Origin: Acephala macrosclerotiorum
Lineage: Eukaryota > Ascomycota > Leotiomycetes > Helotiales > Mollisiaceae
Assembly (NCBI GenBank): GCA_014904845.1
Contig: MU119226.1
Span: forward strand, 186,001-250,000
Length of the DNA stretch: 64,000 nt
Direction: 5' to 3'
Shown: positions 22,463 to 33,754 of the stretch, one piece after another
Numbering within the stretch: the stretch's first letter is position 1
Layout: each line of letters begins with the position of its first letter
Notes under the pieces: generated by a model
The model's input: only the letters and a program-made list of their open reading frames with translations
Databases searched by the model: none
Told to the model about the DNA's origin: nothing
Program-made: the position numbers and the translations under genes

Positions 22463-25400
22463 CCTAACAACTCTGCTAAACCTCGGTGCTGAGATGATAT
22501 TGCTGCCATTTACTCCATTCTTCTCTTGCGTGGATGAGGCCTGGCATAATGTCTCTAAGGCATTCAATAACCCAGAAGCACTCAATGGATGTTGGTAGAC
22601 TGTCGTCATCGGACATCAATCTATCGTAGTATTCGCGAGGAGGCAGGTAAGTTTCTAACTCCTGATAGACATATTGCCAGGACTGAAACGCCATTCCTAC
22701 CCCTTTATTTATCGCACACAGTGTTAAAACAAGAAGAGAACGAATCTTGATATTACAAAATGAGAAGCCAGATCCTCGTACCCAGCCCCAGGTCGCCCTC
22801 AGTTGAGTCTCTGCTGGATTCTGCATAGGAGCGAGGACTATCAAAGTCCACTCATTGCAATTTATACTTCGTTTACTGAAACTGGCGCCGGCCTGTTCGT
22901 ATTCGAAGTCGATTGGGGGAAGGGCTTGTACCTGGGCCTAGGGATTAGCGAATCACCTCGAAGCCAAACTGGTGCAGCTCTGGTGCTTAGAATAGGTACC
23001 GTGTATGATTTTTCAACGAACATTCCTTTTCGCTTAGGAATCGGTGATTTTAAAAACACCTTGAGCAGATCGGAGGGGTTCATATCGTCCTGCGATTATT
23101 TCCATCAACTTTGATTCGGGTATTGCTGGGGGGTTCCGCGGGAAGGTGAGATACAAAACAAGCCGGTTGTCATCAGGGACGTTCCAAAAACTCCTAAAGG
23201 CTTTCGAGTAAACTTCTTGCAATCGTAAGTCTTTGGAATAATTTCATGGGCTCGTGTACGTTAAAATTTCCCCTGCGCGAGTTGGCCAAGCAGTTGTGCT
23301 TCGCGAGTATGGGACATAGAACGGTGCATCTGTGGTCTCATCACTCGTCGTCAAATACCGGATATCCAGACTGGGCTTGCCGACACCAGTGCCACCACGC
23401 AATCGCCTCTTATGATCCATCCCTGGCCGTATAGTCTATCAAATTCTTGCGCTGCTTGAAAAAAACACCGAACGCACTCAGATATGGGCTTGTCTGAACT
23501 TATGTTGGTAGGGTTAGATGAAAACGGATATCCACTTACAGTATTTCCAGTCAGCAAGACTATCATCTGCCGCCAAAAGTTTCCAGTTCCTTGGATGTGC
23601 GCTTGAATCAACGTTTTCACTGTTCGTATCACTGAATAATTCTGTCTCCGTAAATGGGTCGCATGGATGGAGGCTGTTCCGGTCTACAAGGCAATATTTT
23701 GTCTTGGGAATGGTCAATATCAAAATGCTCGGAACCCCGGGCTCAGAATCAACTCCTAAGACATCAGTGTCGATCCCCTTCTGCTCGCTCTGTAAGTTGC
23801 TGCTTGTCGGATTGTCTGAGTACTACGTCTGACCCTGACTTCGATTGCTCCAATGACCATTGAAGTGCTCCTCTAAGCGATTTTAAGCTGGTCTGCATGT
23901 CACGCAGCATAAGCAAGAACTGGCACTGGAGACTTTCCGGAGTCTCGACAGAGAATGGCTCCATAACATGCGGTAGCAGGATTGAGGCGATGTTTTGGAG
24001 GGGAATTCTGAAGCCGACTTGGAAAGATGTCGATGGTATGAACAACAAAATCAGACTGAAGTCGCAAATTGTAATGAAGCAATGGTAACACTTACTGTTT
24101 GCAAGCATCCATAGTTGGCAGCTGTTTCGAGTACGTTGTGCCAATCACTTCCACTGTCATTGTCCTTGTGCAAGCACCGCGGCAAGACTGACGATAGCAG
24201 CAAGAAAAGTAACGCAAAACTTCGCGTAGCGCAATCCCCGATAGCATGCTTCAATCGTATCAGCATGGGCGGATGCCAATCAAGTCTTCTAACCCACTTG
24301 GACTGCATTCCTCTGAGAGCTCTCATATCACTGTTCTAGGGCCATCTAACCCTCTCTGCTCTGCTTCCTCGTAAGTTGCCTGATGATAGTAGTTCCGCTG
24401 GGATTTGATCATCCTAGGCCTCTAGCTCCGATCAATATCGACTTTCACGCCTGTAAAATAGGGTTAGGCCTAAGGACTATCCCTCACAACGCGACGCAGC
24501 GCACCCCTAGGCAACCAGGCAGCTATTGCCAAGCGAGCCACTTGGACTGCTAAGATTGACACAAAAGTGGGGCTGGATAGTGCTCGAAGTTGATGACTTA
24601 TGGGGGTGTGCGTGTCCCTTTGTGCTTGGTGAAATGTGTTGCCATAAGTGTCTCATCAAAGTTCCTCCTGTCCCCGCATTCTCAATCAAATGGCTGAAGG
24701 ATAGTCTCGGGCGCAGGCTAACTTCTTTCAACAATAACCAATATACTGTTCCCACGTCTCAAGCTCAGGACAGCCACTTTCGAGACGAAGAGCAGGAGCT
24801 TCCTCCTACGGCCGGTGGTATATATATATAGTTATAGCGATAATATCGGCTCTTGGTTCCTTCGTAGGGAGTTATTCTTCTAAGAATCATGGTACGCTGG
24901 AATCCGCTTTCTCTGCTATTGTTTGATCTTGCTGGTTCTCTTCTTTTGCGAAATGCTGCGCCAGATGCGTAGCCCAGGGTCTCGGTCTGTATTCCTCTTC
25001 CAAACCTCACTTTTTGAGCTTTCCGCCACCATAATGCGAGTATTCTCGGACCCGATGGGCTCCGAAATACATGGCAGATCATCCATCACAATCCGTGTAT
25101 CTGCCATCGTACAAGGCCTTTCGACGGAGGGCTTTCGAGGGTTGGTCGTCCTGTTGACGTGCGATGTAGTAGAGAGTTGGGAGGACGGAGTCGAGGAGCA
25201 AGGCGTGTAGCTCATGCCCTAATCAGGCCTCTCACGCAGCTCTTCGAAGTATGCAATTATTGCCAGTTCTGCTCTTATCTTCCATCGAAGTGGGGAGATT
25301 CGCTCAAGCTTGTAGATAGTGGATTTCACTATGAATTCTATCACCGCGATAGGGTTGTTAGTTCGGTCAGCGTAAGAACGTGATCGTTGAGTCGAAACCG

Positions 25401-25766
25401 CGTCACTGATATTCATTATGATGGGTCATTACCGCTCCTCTGCGGTGTAGTAGATGGATGTTGGTTGTGGATGTGCAAGTAGGCGCTCGGACGTGTGCTC
25501 ACGTGTCCAGGAACCCTCCCCCCCAGATGTACCTCTACGAATCTTCCGGTCTTTCTGCTCTGATAGATTTGATCATTGCTGTACTTGATGACTTGTCAGT
25601 TACATAAAACAAAGGCTTAGCCTGCGCTCCAAGATGGCTGGCATCCACCTCGCATGCCGCTGAGAGCGAAGTTTTGTCACGATTACATCAATGAACGTAT
25701 TCATGAAATATGTTCAATCATGGCATGGACAATCATTCATCTCATGAAAGAGATAGGAACTGCAAG

Positions 25767-26708
25767 CTAAGGTCTCGGCAAGATTGCCTCGTACTTATCA
25801 ACAACCTCACACACACTCAATGGCTTTCTTCCCGTCAGCTGCTCAACCGTATTCGTCACCTCGCTCATGAGCCCTCTCTTCACCACATCGCCACAGGATG
25901 TAATATCATCTATGCAAAGCTTCATAGGAAAGCTCGAGAAATCCTCAAAGACGGTTCGAGGAAGGCCTTTGTCTGACCAGAACTTCTCAAGCTCTTCATC
26001 CGTCATATCCTGAACCTCGGCTTTCAATCCAGTCTTGTTGCAGATGTATTCGAGGATCTTGTAATCGGAGACTGCTTCAGGGCCAGTGACATTATACACA
26101 GTATTGGGCTTACCCTTCCCCAGGAGTAACGCAGCCGCGACTCTTGAACAATCCTCTCTGGCGACATAGGCTGCTGGGGCACCCTTGCTATTCAATGTCC
26201 ATTTGTTGCCACAGTATTCCCAAGCTGGCGCAAACAATTGGGGGATGTTGTCGGCATAGAGGTAGTTTCGTTGGATGTTGTATGTGAGGCCAGATTCGTA
26301 TATCACACCCTCCGTGTATTTGTGATCTTGTGGCAAGAACGGCAGATCCTTCTCCAATCCTGCTCCAATGAAGGATGTGTAGCAGATCCGCTTCACTCCA
26401 CAAGCCTTCGCAGTATCTACCACAGTCTTATGTTGGCGCCTTCGTGTCTCTCCAATCAGCCAGGTAGATATGAATGTAACTGCTTCAGCGCCTTTGAAGA
26501 CTTTTTCGAGACTTGGAACATCGTCATAGCTTGCGACAGTCACTTCCGCTCCCTTCTCTATCCATCGTTCTAGTGTCTCTTTAGAGATCGCTTCGAGCTT
26601 GTAGGTTGTGAAGACGAGTTTTTGGTCGGAGCGAGCTATTTCGAGGGCGTAGTCTGCGGCAACAGTGCCGAGCTTGCCATCGACGCCGGTGAGGACGTAT
26701 TTGGGCAT
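25767..26708 (-). CDS. NmrA-like NAD(P)-binding protein (atypical short-chain reductase)
   Basis: Single-exon protein of 313 residues. The N-terminus MPKYVLTGVDGKLGTVAADY carries the Rossmann dinucleotide loop TGxxGxxG. It is followed by the NmrA-type pattern of beta-alpha units: VTFISTWLIG, GVKRICYTSFIGAG, and AAYVAREDCSRVAAALL with a conserved Asp. VYNVTGPEAVSDYKILEYI is characteristic of the NmrA/azoreductase-like subgroup. Members serve as redox sensors or as NADPH-dependent reductases; which applies here is not readable. The length is normal, there are no introns, and the stop is at 25767. It is divergent from the chromodomain gene at 27452. Confidence 0.92.
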   Translation of the reverse strand: MPKYVLTGVDGKLGTVAADYALEIARSDQKLVFTTYKLEAISKETLERWIEKGAEVTVASYDDVPSLEKVFKGAEAVTFISTWLIGETRRRQHKTVVDTAKACGVKRICYTSFIGAGLEKDLPFLPQDHKYTEGVIYESGLTYNIQRNYLYADNIPQLFAPAWEYCGNKWTLNSKGAPAAYVAREDCSRVAAALLLGKGKPNTVYNVTGPEAVSDYKILEYICNKTGLKAEVQDMTDEELEKFWSDKGLPRTVFEDFSSFPMKLCIDDITSCGDVVKRGLMSEVTNTVEQLTGRKPLSVCEVVDKYEAILPRP

Positions 26709-27451
26709 TGGTATTGTTTTCGGGTTTATACCTTCATCTCGTCAGACCTTTGGCATATGGACTTCGAGGGAGAGACTCACTTAATGATGGGGTTCACGAA
26801 CAGAGGATCCAGATATGTAGATCTTGAGCTGTTCCTGCTGAGACATACTGACAGAGTTTATATGCTCACCTCCTCTGTTCGTCACGTCATTCTGGAATCT
26901 GCTGAACAGCACTTACCGAAAACCCGGCATCTGGAATTGTGGAGATGTGGCATGGTCGATCACAGTAATTGGCTGCACAATCGTCGTTTTTGTGATGCTC
27001 GAATGCCTCCTCGAAGTCCTCATGAGATACTACATGAGGTGATTGTATCGCCGTAGATCCGCTTAGTCCGCTTTAGGAAAGCTTTTCGTCCGCGACTGAG
27101 GATGGGAACATGCGACTATTGTCAAGAATCTCGTGATGTATGATGTTGTTGTGTGAATAATGTAGGAGTATCTCGGGATTCTGCGAAGCCTTGTCGGTGA
27201 TGCTGGAGGAGATGGAAAGGATGGAAGTTTGGCCTGGACCTTGCCGCAGCCTCAAGTGCGCTAATGCACCCCAAGATTCTAAATGCTCGCCTAGTTCAGG
27301 GTTAGCGCGTCTTCCGCTACGCGTTGACTCGATGCCCCGCGACTTATTAAATGGTTTCTGCGGCGTGTTCAAGTGGCTTCGTCCGCGTCTTTCATCAATC
27401 AATTGCTACTCACCAAACAACGCCCCTTTGCTATTCTGTGCATCCAAAACC
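26709..27451. other. Divergent intergenic region
   Basis: Contains the promoters of the NmrA-like gene and the 2EXR/chromodomain gene. The ORF at 26622-27056 is mostly antisense to the NmrA N-terminus. Nothing else was recognised. Confidence 0.55.
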
Positions 27452-29779
27452 ATGCCAACCCAATTCGATGACCTTCCTTTCGAAATCCGCGAGGGTCGGT
27501 CAATGCTTGCCCCTCCAAGTTCAAAAGAAGCGCATACTAATAATTGTTGCACAGAAATCTTCCACACCGCCTTCATCGCACAATGGCAACCCCGAGTTGT
27601 TGAGATCTTCTTCAAGGACGGTGAAATATACTCCAAGACTCGACCTCCTCCGCTGCTACAAGTCTGCCAACTGTCGCGAGACGTTGCTCTGAAGTATTAC
27701 AAACCCTGGCTGCCGCAATTCGCGGGAACATTGGCGCATCAGCCATACGAGGACTTGGTAGAGGAACGAGGATGGGAAGACTTGTCGCGACTGCACAATG
27801 TGTGCATAGATTTGCATTATGATATATTGGTAATCAATACACAACAATGGTCTCCTTGGGATTTTGGGACACTGGAGCGAGACGAATTGAGAACACTGGC
27901 AGTCAATCTGGGAGGATGGGTGCAATGGCTTACGACCCCCAAGCTTGCACAACAATTCACGAACCTTCGCAGACTTGCGCTTTTCGATGGGACGAAGGAC
28001 TCCGAGATGCTGCTGTATAAAAGGAGACAGATCGAAAGAGAGATAGACAAACAGTCGTGGAAAGGAAAGATAGCCCCAAGGGTTGATCTCGAGGACATTC
28101 CTGTAGCTTTGGAATGGGAGAGAGATATCAAAGATTGGATTACATACAAATATCCAGATAAATCGAGGTCCTCCAGGAGCCGCGCAGACGATGACCATGT
28201 TCTCTTAGCGCCAATCAGGAGAGAGACAACCACACAGCGAGCACGGGAGGAGTATAAGAGGTATCGTTTACCTCTAGCGCATAATACCTCAGCGGAGAAG
28301 GCGCAGGGCGGACGGACTTCGCGTACCAATTCCTCGGTGCGGGCAACAACCACTACGTCCAGCGGCATCATAAGCAAGCCTTCCCATCCTCCAAGAAAGC
28401 GAGCCCGCGACGACTATGAAGAAATTCAGCCACCCAATGCATCTAGGAAAGCGTCAAAGAAATCCCATGGTAGACAGGTACCGGTCACCATTTTGGCCTC
28501 ATGCAGCAACCCGTCCCTTCTGCATATACATCCGACCAAAGTCCAGCCTCGAAAATTTATCGTTCCTCAGATCCAGGACATGATCGAACCACCTCGAGAA
28601 TCCAGCTCGCCATCGAGAACAGTGCAGGAAGCTCACGCTAGCATTTGGGAAGGGCCGAAACGCGCTCGCAGTCCAACTCCAGAAATTCGGCCAGAATCAG
28701 ACACAACTCGAAGTAGCTTCATTCACTTCGAGGAAGATCTTTTGGTGGACTTGGTCGACCTGTGCAGTTCGGTACCTGAAGCCAGGCCCACGCCATTAGT
28801 CAGGCCTGCACCAGAATGTCCTGGGAGTCCCATTACAAAGTTTATGAATCCCTTCGAAGATTGGGATGACCTAGAGATGGGCATCACTCAGGAAGATCTT
28901 AGAGCTGAACTTCCTCGAACCTCGTCTCCAGTCATTGACTTGACGGATGAAGCTCTCGTCTTTCAATCCCAAGCCGAACTTGTGAATCTTACTGACGATG
29001 GCGAGTATGGCAATGACTTGCTAGCATTGGACTGGACGCAATCTACCGCCACGGAACCTGACAACAACAGTATCGAAACTGTTCAACTAGAGGACTTGGA
29101 GATTGAGAGTACATGGAGAGTTGGTTCACAGCCAGACGAGTCTTCCCAGAACCACGAGTTATGGACATCTTCGTTACCAGCAATACAGGATGAAGAACAG
29201 CAATATGCCGTCGAACGAATTCTGGAGGAGCGTACAACACTTGAGGGTGTCCAATTCCTAGTCCAATGGGAAGGGTATCCTGACGAAAAGGATCAGACTT
29301 GGAGCTCTGAGAATCTCATCATACAAATTGCACCGGATCTTGTAATGGCTAGGATGCTGTCGAAAAATGATGATGAACCTGAAGCTGAAGTTGAAGGTGA
29401 AGCAGAAGTGCTCCAACGCGAGCCAGTTTTCGAACGAGATGTCGAAATCGAGGCGGATATCGAAGCTAGCGTTGAGGAAGCACAAGCTAGGGATGAACGT
29501 TCTGCTGGTGGTAATGAGCGTGAAGTTGAGCCGGAAGTCGAAGTCGCGGCCAAAGTTGTAGTTGAGCTGGCTGAATTGGAGGTTATCAATGCTGATGATA
29601 TCCCGGAGAGGATTCTTGGAAAAAAGAAGTTCAAGGGCGTTTCCCATTATTTGGTCAAGTGGAAGGGTTACGAACTTGTCAAAGATAGGACGTGGGAGCC
29701 ATGTGAAAGATTGGGCGCTGATGTCCCGTGGCTTGTGGAGATTTTCGAGGCGAAGAAGGGCAGGAAGAAGAAAAGGTAG
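27452..29779 (+). CDS. 2EXR-domain protein with two C-terminal chromodomains (paralogue 1)
   Basis: Putative chromatin-associated protein. ATG at 27452 opens MPTQFDDLPFEIRE. A 60-nt intron (27495-27554, GTCGGT, branch TACTAAT, TTGCACAG) then joins EIFHTAFIAQWQPRVVEIFF. This N-terminal region matches the fungal 2EXR (F-box-like) domain. The frame also stays open through the intron, so retention would add 20 residues. A long Ser/Pro/Asp-rich linker with basic patches (PPRKRARDDYEE) leads to chromodomain 1 (YAVERILEERTTLEG, FLVQWEGYPDEKDQTW) and chromodomain 2 (ERILGKKKFKG, YLVKWKGYELVKDRTWEP), separated by a Glu/Val-rich acidic segment. The C-terminus is KKGRKKKR. It is homologous to the minus-strand gene at 44744-46579. 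Confidence 0.88.
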   Translation: MPTQFDDLPFEIREGRSMLAPPSSKEAHTNNCCTEIFHTAFIAQWQPRVVEIFFKDGEIYSKTRPPPLLQVCQLSRDVALKYYKPWLPQFAGTLAHQPYEDLVEERGWEDLSRLHNVCIDLHYDILVINTQQWSPWDFGTLERDELRTLAVNLGGWVQWLTTPKLAQQFTNLRRLALFDGTKDSEMLLYKRRQIEREIDKQSWKGKIAPRVDLEDIPVALEWERDIKDWITYKYPDKSRSSRSRADDDHVLLAPIRRETTTQRAREEYKRYRLPLAHNTSAEKAQGGRTSRTNSSVRATTTTSSGIISKPSHPPRKRARDDYEEIQPPNASRKASKKSHGRQVPVTILASCSNPSLLHIHPTKVQPRKFIVPQIQDMIEPPRESSSPSRTVQEAHASIWEGPKRARSPTPEIRPESDTTRSSFIHFEEDLLVDLVDLCSSVPEARPTPLVRPAPECPGSPITKFMNPFEDWDDLEMGITQEDLRAELPRTSSPVIDLTDEALVFQSQAELVNLTDDGEYGNDLLALDWTQSTATEPDNNSIETVQLEDLEIESTWRVGSQPDESSQNHELWTSSLPAIQDEEQQYAVERILEERTTLEGVQFLVQWEGYPDEKDQTWSSENLIIQIAPDLVMARMLSKNDDEPEAEVEGEAEVLQREPVFERDVEIEADIEASVEEAQARDERSAGGNEREVEPEVEVAAKVVVELAELEVINADDIPERILGKKKFKGVSHYLVKWKGYELVKDRTWEPCERLGADVPWLVEIFEAKKGRKKKR

Positions 29780-30158
29780 TTAGATAGACGAATCAAATCC
29801 TGGATATCAAATGTCTAGAGGCTTTCGAGCTTGTTCCGAATTACTTTCTGTCTCGATTTTATCGGGTCGTGATTCCGACCTTCATGCTTGCGCTCCAAAA
29901 TTTGATCGAGCTGCAATGCCCGACTCATTTTCATATCGTTGATTCGACATGACTCTTGTGTGGGCGATGCTTCCCGCTTCCCGCCGTATGCTCTGTCATA
30001 GTCTGTCCCGCTTCTTTTCACAGAACTTGATTGAGATACATTCCCAGCCATTCATCTACAGCTGGTGCTCGCCTCGCAAGACTAGGGAGTCTTAGTAACT
30101 GGGTAGTCCACTACGAAGGAACGCCGCAATATGGTTCTTGAAGTTGAGGCAAGTTCTC

Positions 30159-31952
30159 TCACCTCGCTATCGTCATAATCCTGTTCTTCCAAGACTCCTG
30201 CAGCGGTCCACGACACGCTGGGTCATAGATGAAGAACTGCAGCAATGCCGTCTTGATATCTCGCCACGAAGACCACTCAAGTGTGATGCAGACATCCACG
30301 AGTAGTGAAAGCTGCGTAGCAAGGAGTTCAGACTCCCAAGGTTCACCAACGAGCAGAGTACGGAAAAGGTTCGCAACTGCTTCACCCCAGAGAACACTGT
30401 CACCGGTTAAGCTGTTTCGAAATCGAAGCAAGAAGAGCTCAGCTGATGGGCCTTCATACTCGGATACCAAAGCCATGTACACGAGAGGCAGTATAAGGAG
30501 CGATTGGTGAACGTGGCGACGACGACTGCGGACTCCTTCGGTATCGGGTGTGCAGAGTATCTTGTATAATTCCGCTTCAGTTTGGACGATGAACTCGGGC
30601 CTCTCAAGTCCAGGGTCTGTGGCTCCTCCTGATTGGACCAATGAGGTCAAGCCGTGCATTCCTTCAAAGGTGACAACAAGCTCTTTGTAAAGGTCATATC
30701 CCACTGGCAGCCCACGAAGTATCTTCTCCGGTACTCCATCAGTTGCAGTGTACAAGAGATCTGGAACGTATTTCCTTGGTGTGAAACGACGTTTAGAAAG
30801 TAGATTGCAAGATCCTGAGCAGTCGAACCTAGATAGTCAAAATGCTGCTGACAAAGACTGGGCTGCTGACCTACCAGGACACGATGGAGTACAGCTGTGG
30901 ATTTGATTCTCGGAAAGCCTCCAAACCACCTCGGAGGTCGAGTAAGGTTGCTAGCCCATGCATGTGGATATTAAAGTTCGGAGGTGTGCCAAACAAAAGC
31001 TTGTTCTTTGGTCAGCCGAAGGAGGTTACCAGATCGGCGGGACAGATCACAAACCTCACACCCCGCAAGGAGAGCTACTGCAACCAGGGTGCCATCTGGA
31101 GACCCTGTTTGCCAATCCAAGACCCGCTTCTTGATCAGGCCCAAGGCAATACCTCTATGCTTCGCTACCTCTTCCGATTCTTGCTGTCCACGTATGTATG
31201 CAATATCATGTGCTGCAGCTGAAAGCACCATATGGAAAACCGAAGAGTCTGAGAGACCTATGGTGAATATGAGTGATTTCACAGGCTGGAAGTTGGATCG
31301 CTGGTCACCCGCAAAGCTCAGCGGCGCCATACCAAAGAAATCTTCCTTCCATGTTCAGTAATCTTAGACTGGCCTCACAGTGGGACAGACTCACAATGGT
31401 CCAGTAACGCATGCGTATCAGGGCTCATATTGACAGGCAACGTTGAGAATGGATCAGTCCTGCCGGTACCTAAACCCTTCACCATCGCCAATGCAGTTGG
31501 TGTAGCATCGACCTCCTCACTATATAAGAGTGTTGTCGCCGTAGGAGATGTTGAAGAACTGCTCGACTCCGATTCTGGCGAAGAGCCGCCTTTTGGCTTC
31601 TTCTTTTTTTTTCGTACGACATTGTCCTCTGCCTTCTCTGATTGCACTTGAGCAGCCTTTGCTCTCCTAAACCCTCTTGTTACATGAGCTCTAGCTCTGC
31701 GACGAGCAGAAGCATCGCCGTGTGCTATCCATTCGAAGCCTTGGGCAGGTGGTACCTGTACATTCGCCTTGACACTGGTATTCTCAGCGGGGTCGTCAGG
31801 TCCTGCTTGACCAGGCTCTGTTTGGCAGTCCGTCAGCTCGGGCCTATGGCGCCCTTAGGTTCTCTGTTTTCCTTCTTAGGATGGCGATCGTACCTTTCGA
31901 GCGAGCATTCGTCGTCTCCATCAGTTGTTCGCATTGAAGGTAGAGATTTCAT
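30159..31952 (-). CDS. Fungal_trans_2-type transcription factor-like protein
   Basis: ATG at 31952 opens MKSLPSMRTTDGDDECSLE and splices over GTACGA...CCATAG to RPELTDCQTEPG. The basic motif FEWIAHGDASARRRARAH, then VTRGFRR and a poly-Lys stretch (RKKKKKPKGG), precede TDPFSTLPVNMSPDTHALLD, the usual lead-in to the Fungal_trans_2 regulatory domain. The domain continues with SLIFTIGLSDSSVFHMVLSA, VLDWQTGSPDGTLVAVALLA and LHGLATLLDLRGG-like text, and a last exon to 30159. There is no Zn2Cys6 cluster in the N-terminus. The splice joining ALLDH to the exon with FFGMAPLSFAG (about 31395-31350) is not resolved in frame, and introns near 30880-30840 are approximate. Confidence 0.75.
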
Positions 31953-32713
31953 TATTATCCGGATTTGGTTCTTAATCGCATTCAGCTTGCAGTCACCATC
32001 AACGACAGGCCTAGCCGAAGGAAGCAGCCTTCTACGCTATGACCCTTGCCAAAGATGGATTACAAAGCTTTTTGCAGCTTATCATGGGCTCGTTCCGGGA
32101 ATTATTGCGGGATTTCGTAGCAAGCTCGCAGGGTGCATGGACCCTACCTCAGCGCTATTCTGTATCGGGCCATTGCTGAGAGCTCTTTGCATGATGTCGA
32201 ATTGTTGCTGTGCGAATTGATGCAAGATCACAGGGAATTGTACTCCGCAGATCTGAGGCTTAAGGGCCACCAATAATTTCTCAAAGTGGTCTCTAGTCAA
32301 GCCCCCTAATGTCTGTCTTTACCATGGGATCTCTCACGTGACACTTCCCCTCACAGGGCTGAGTTGAGCCCGGAGTCGGCTAGGCCGCATTCGGTTCATC
32401 TTATGGTCCCAGCTTCTTGGATGCAGCAATAACTCGAAGCTCGTTGAATACCATATTAGGACTTTACTCAAACCCCCAACCTTCTCAAGCACAGCAATGG
32501 AGATCTTATTCGTATCTCCGACGTCAAAGGCCATCCTTCTAGATGCAAGATGAGGGCTGCAAGATATATAACAATACGCTCTTGCCACCATGGCGTTTGT
32601 CATGCTGTGTCTCCATCCCAGAAAAGACTTCAACGATATCAGCTATTTGCTGCAGCTAGAAAACTTTTCACATCTCAACGCATCTAGAACTTCAGCTCAA
32701 ACATCCTATCATC
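31953..32713. other. Divergent intergenic region, no supported gene
   Basis: Promoter space between the Fungal_trans_2 gene and the bZIP gene. The ORFs at 32082-32300 and 32334-32633 have no recognisable features. Confidence 0.55.
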
Positions 32714-33415
32714 ATGCCTCAAGCAAATCAGATTGCGGAAGCACTCGACTTTGAGTGGAATGTCTTCGAGGTAGGCCTTCTTCTGACCCCTCGCGTCGCT
32801 TGCCGAACTAATGTGGTTCTTGACAGCAGCAATTTCTTCAATGGCACACACCAGAAGCATTGTCACCGGAGGGTATTTCGTACAACAATGCCTATAATGG
32901 AGCTCTGCCTGAGAGAGCAAGCTCGGCAATTGAGAATGACACACGCTCTCCGTCTCCGCCCTCCCCTGAGGGCGATGAAGTCGGCGACCCGAGCTCCGTG
33001 GAGATCATAGGCGACAACTCAAGTAGATCATCGACTGCCTATTCGGTAAGTCAATGATCCTCCGTTCAGTATTCTTCGATAGAAACTAATCCTCATGTAG
33101 CGAAGGAGAAGTCAAAACCGGGTAGCTCAACGAGCATTCCGTGCCCGGCAACGGCAACATGTTGAAGCCCTCGAAGAGAAATTGAAGAGTGTTCTGTCAG
33201 AATATGAACAACTGCAACAGCGGTACAGGACTTTGAGCATAGCGTATGAAGCTCTTCTTGAAGACAAGGGAATGAAGGGAATGGGCCCGGTCACGTGCGT
33301 GGGCTATGATTCTTCGTGGAGTCCTGAGAATGTCGGCGTATTTGAAGGACTTGAGGCAGATGGCTTACCGGGTATGATATTCTCAGATCTGGAAGGCGCT
33401 GATGCGAGACTTTGA
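32714..33415 (+). CDS. bZIP transcription factor (AP-1/Pap1-like basic region)
   Basis: Small nuclear regulator of about 190 residues in three exons. Exon 1 (MPQANQIAEALDFEWNVFE) joins QQFLQWHTPEALSPEG over GTAGGC...TTGACAG. Exon 2 ends STAYS and joins RRRSQNRVAQRAFRARQRQ over GTAAGT...ATGTAG. The basic region has the N-x2-A-Q-R-A-F-R signature of fungal AP-1-like factors. It runs straight into a leucine-zipper helix (HVEALEEKLKSVLSEYEQLQ, then YRTLSIAYEALL). A Ser/Pro-rich stretch (SPSPPSPEGDE) precedes the basic region. No Cys-rich C-terminal redox domain is present, so it is not a full Yap1/Pap1. The stop is at 33413-33415. Confidence 0.92.
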
Positions 33416-33754
33416 AGGACTGATGGAAGGATTGATAGAAGGAATGATGGAAGGTACTACTTCCTCGAGAAGGCCTGCAGCCTTTTCTTCAAGCCATGTA
33501 TAGAGCATGCTTTATAATTCTAAATACCAATCAGAAATTAAGACCTTTTTCATACCTAGGTGCGTTGGCGAAGACTGACACGACTGCATCTTGTCGAATG
33601 ACAATGCCTTGATGCAGCCACGGGGAAAAGTAAGGCTGAGCGGATACTCCACAATCTCACCTGAACTTGTCAGTCTTCACCACCTCCTGCACCTTTGAGG
33701 TACACGAAAAAATCGTCTTGTATATCTGAGTCTTTCGCAAGAGCAGTGTTCAAT

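Larger units (their letters stand above)
18723..25215 (-). pseudogene. Decayed CorA-like membrane protein gene, split by nested transposons
   Basis: The 3' end is clear. Minus-strand exons at about 19270-18723 encode a helical stretch (LTKGLLGEIQVSLQMISRLY), then KLLTYATIFFLPLSFCT joined to SLWSINGMFDTG, the CorA-type pre-membrane and first membrane helix. A second helix (AIVTCVIALITYLVITLPL) and a basic tail follow. Upstream coding fragments resume on the far side of the transposon block (22470-22844: FWVIECLRDIMPGLIHAREE; 23034-23222; 23514-23760; 23830-24010) and perhaps near 24500-25215 (ALLLDSVLPTLYYIARQQDD, GCPELETWEQYIGYC). These fragments sit in several frames with in-frame stops. No normal intron could span 19276-22462. 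I infer a broken gene; that the outermost fragments belong to the same gene is less sure. Confidence 0.5.

Noticed and set aside
31375..31651. Poly-Lys and poly-Ser stretch as a separate small gene
   Set aside because: It is in frame with the first exons of the Fungal_trans_2 gene and is part of it.
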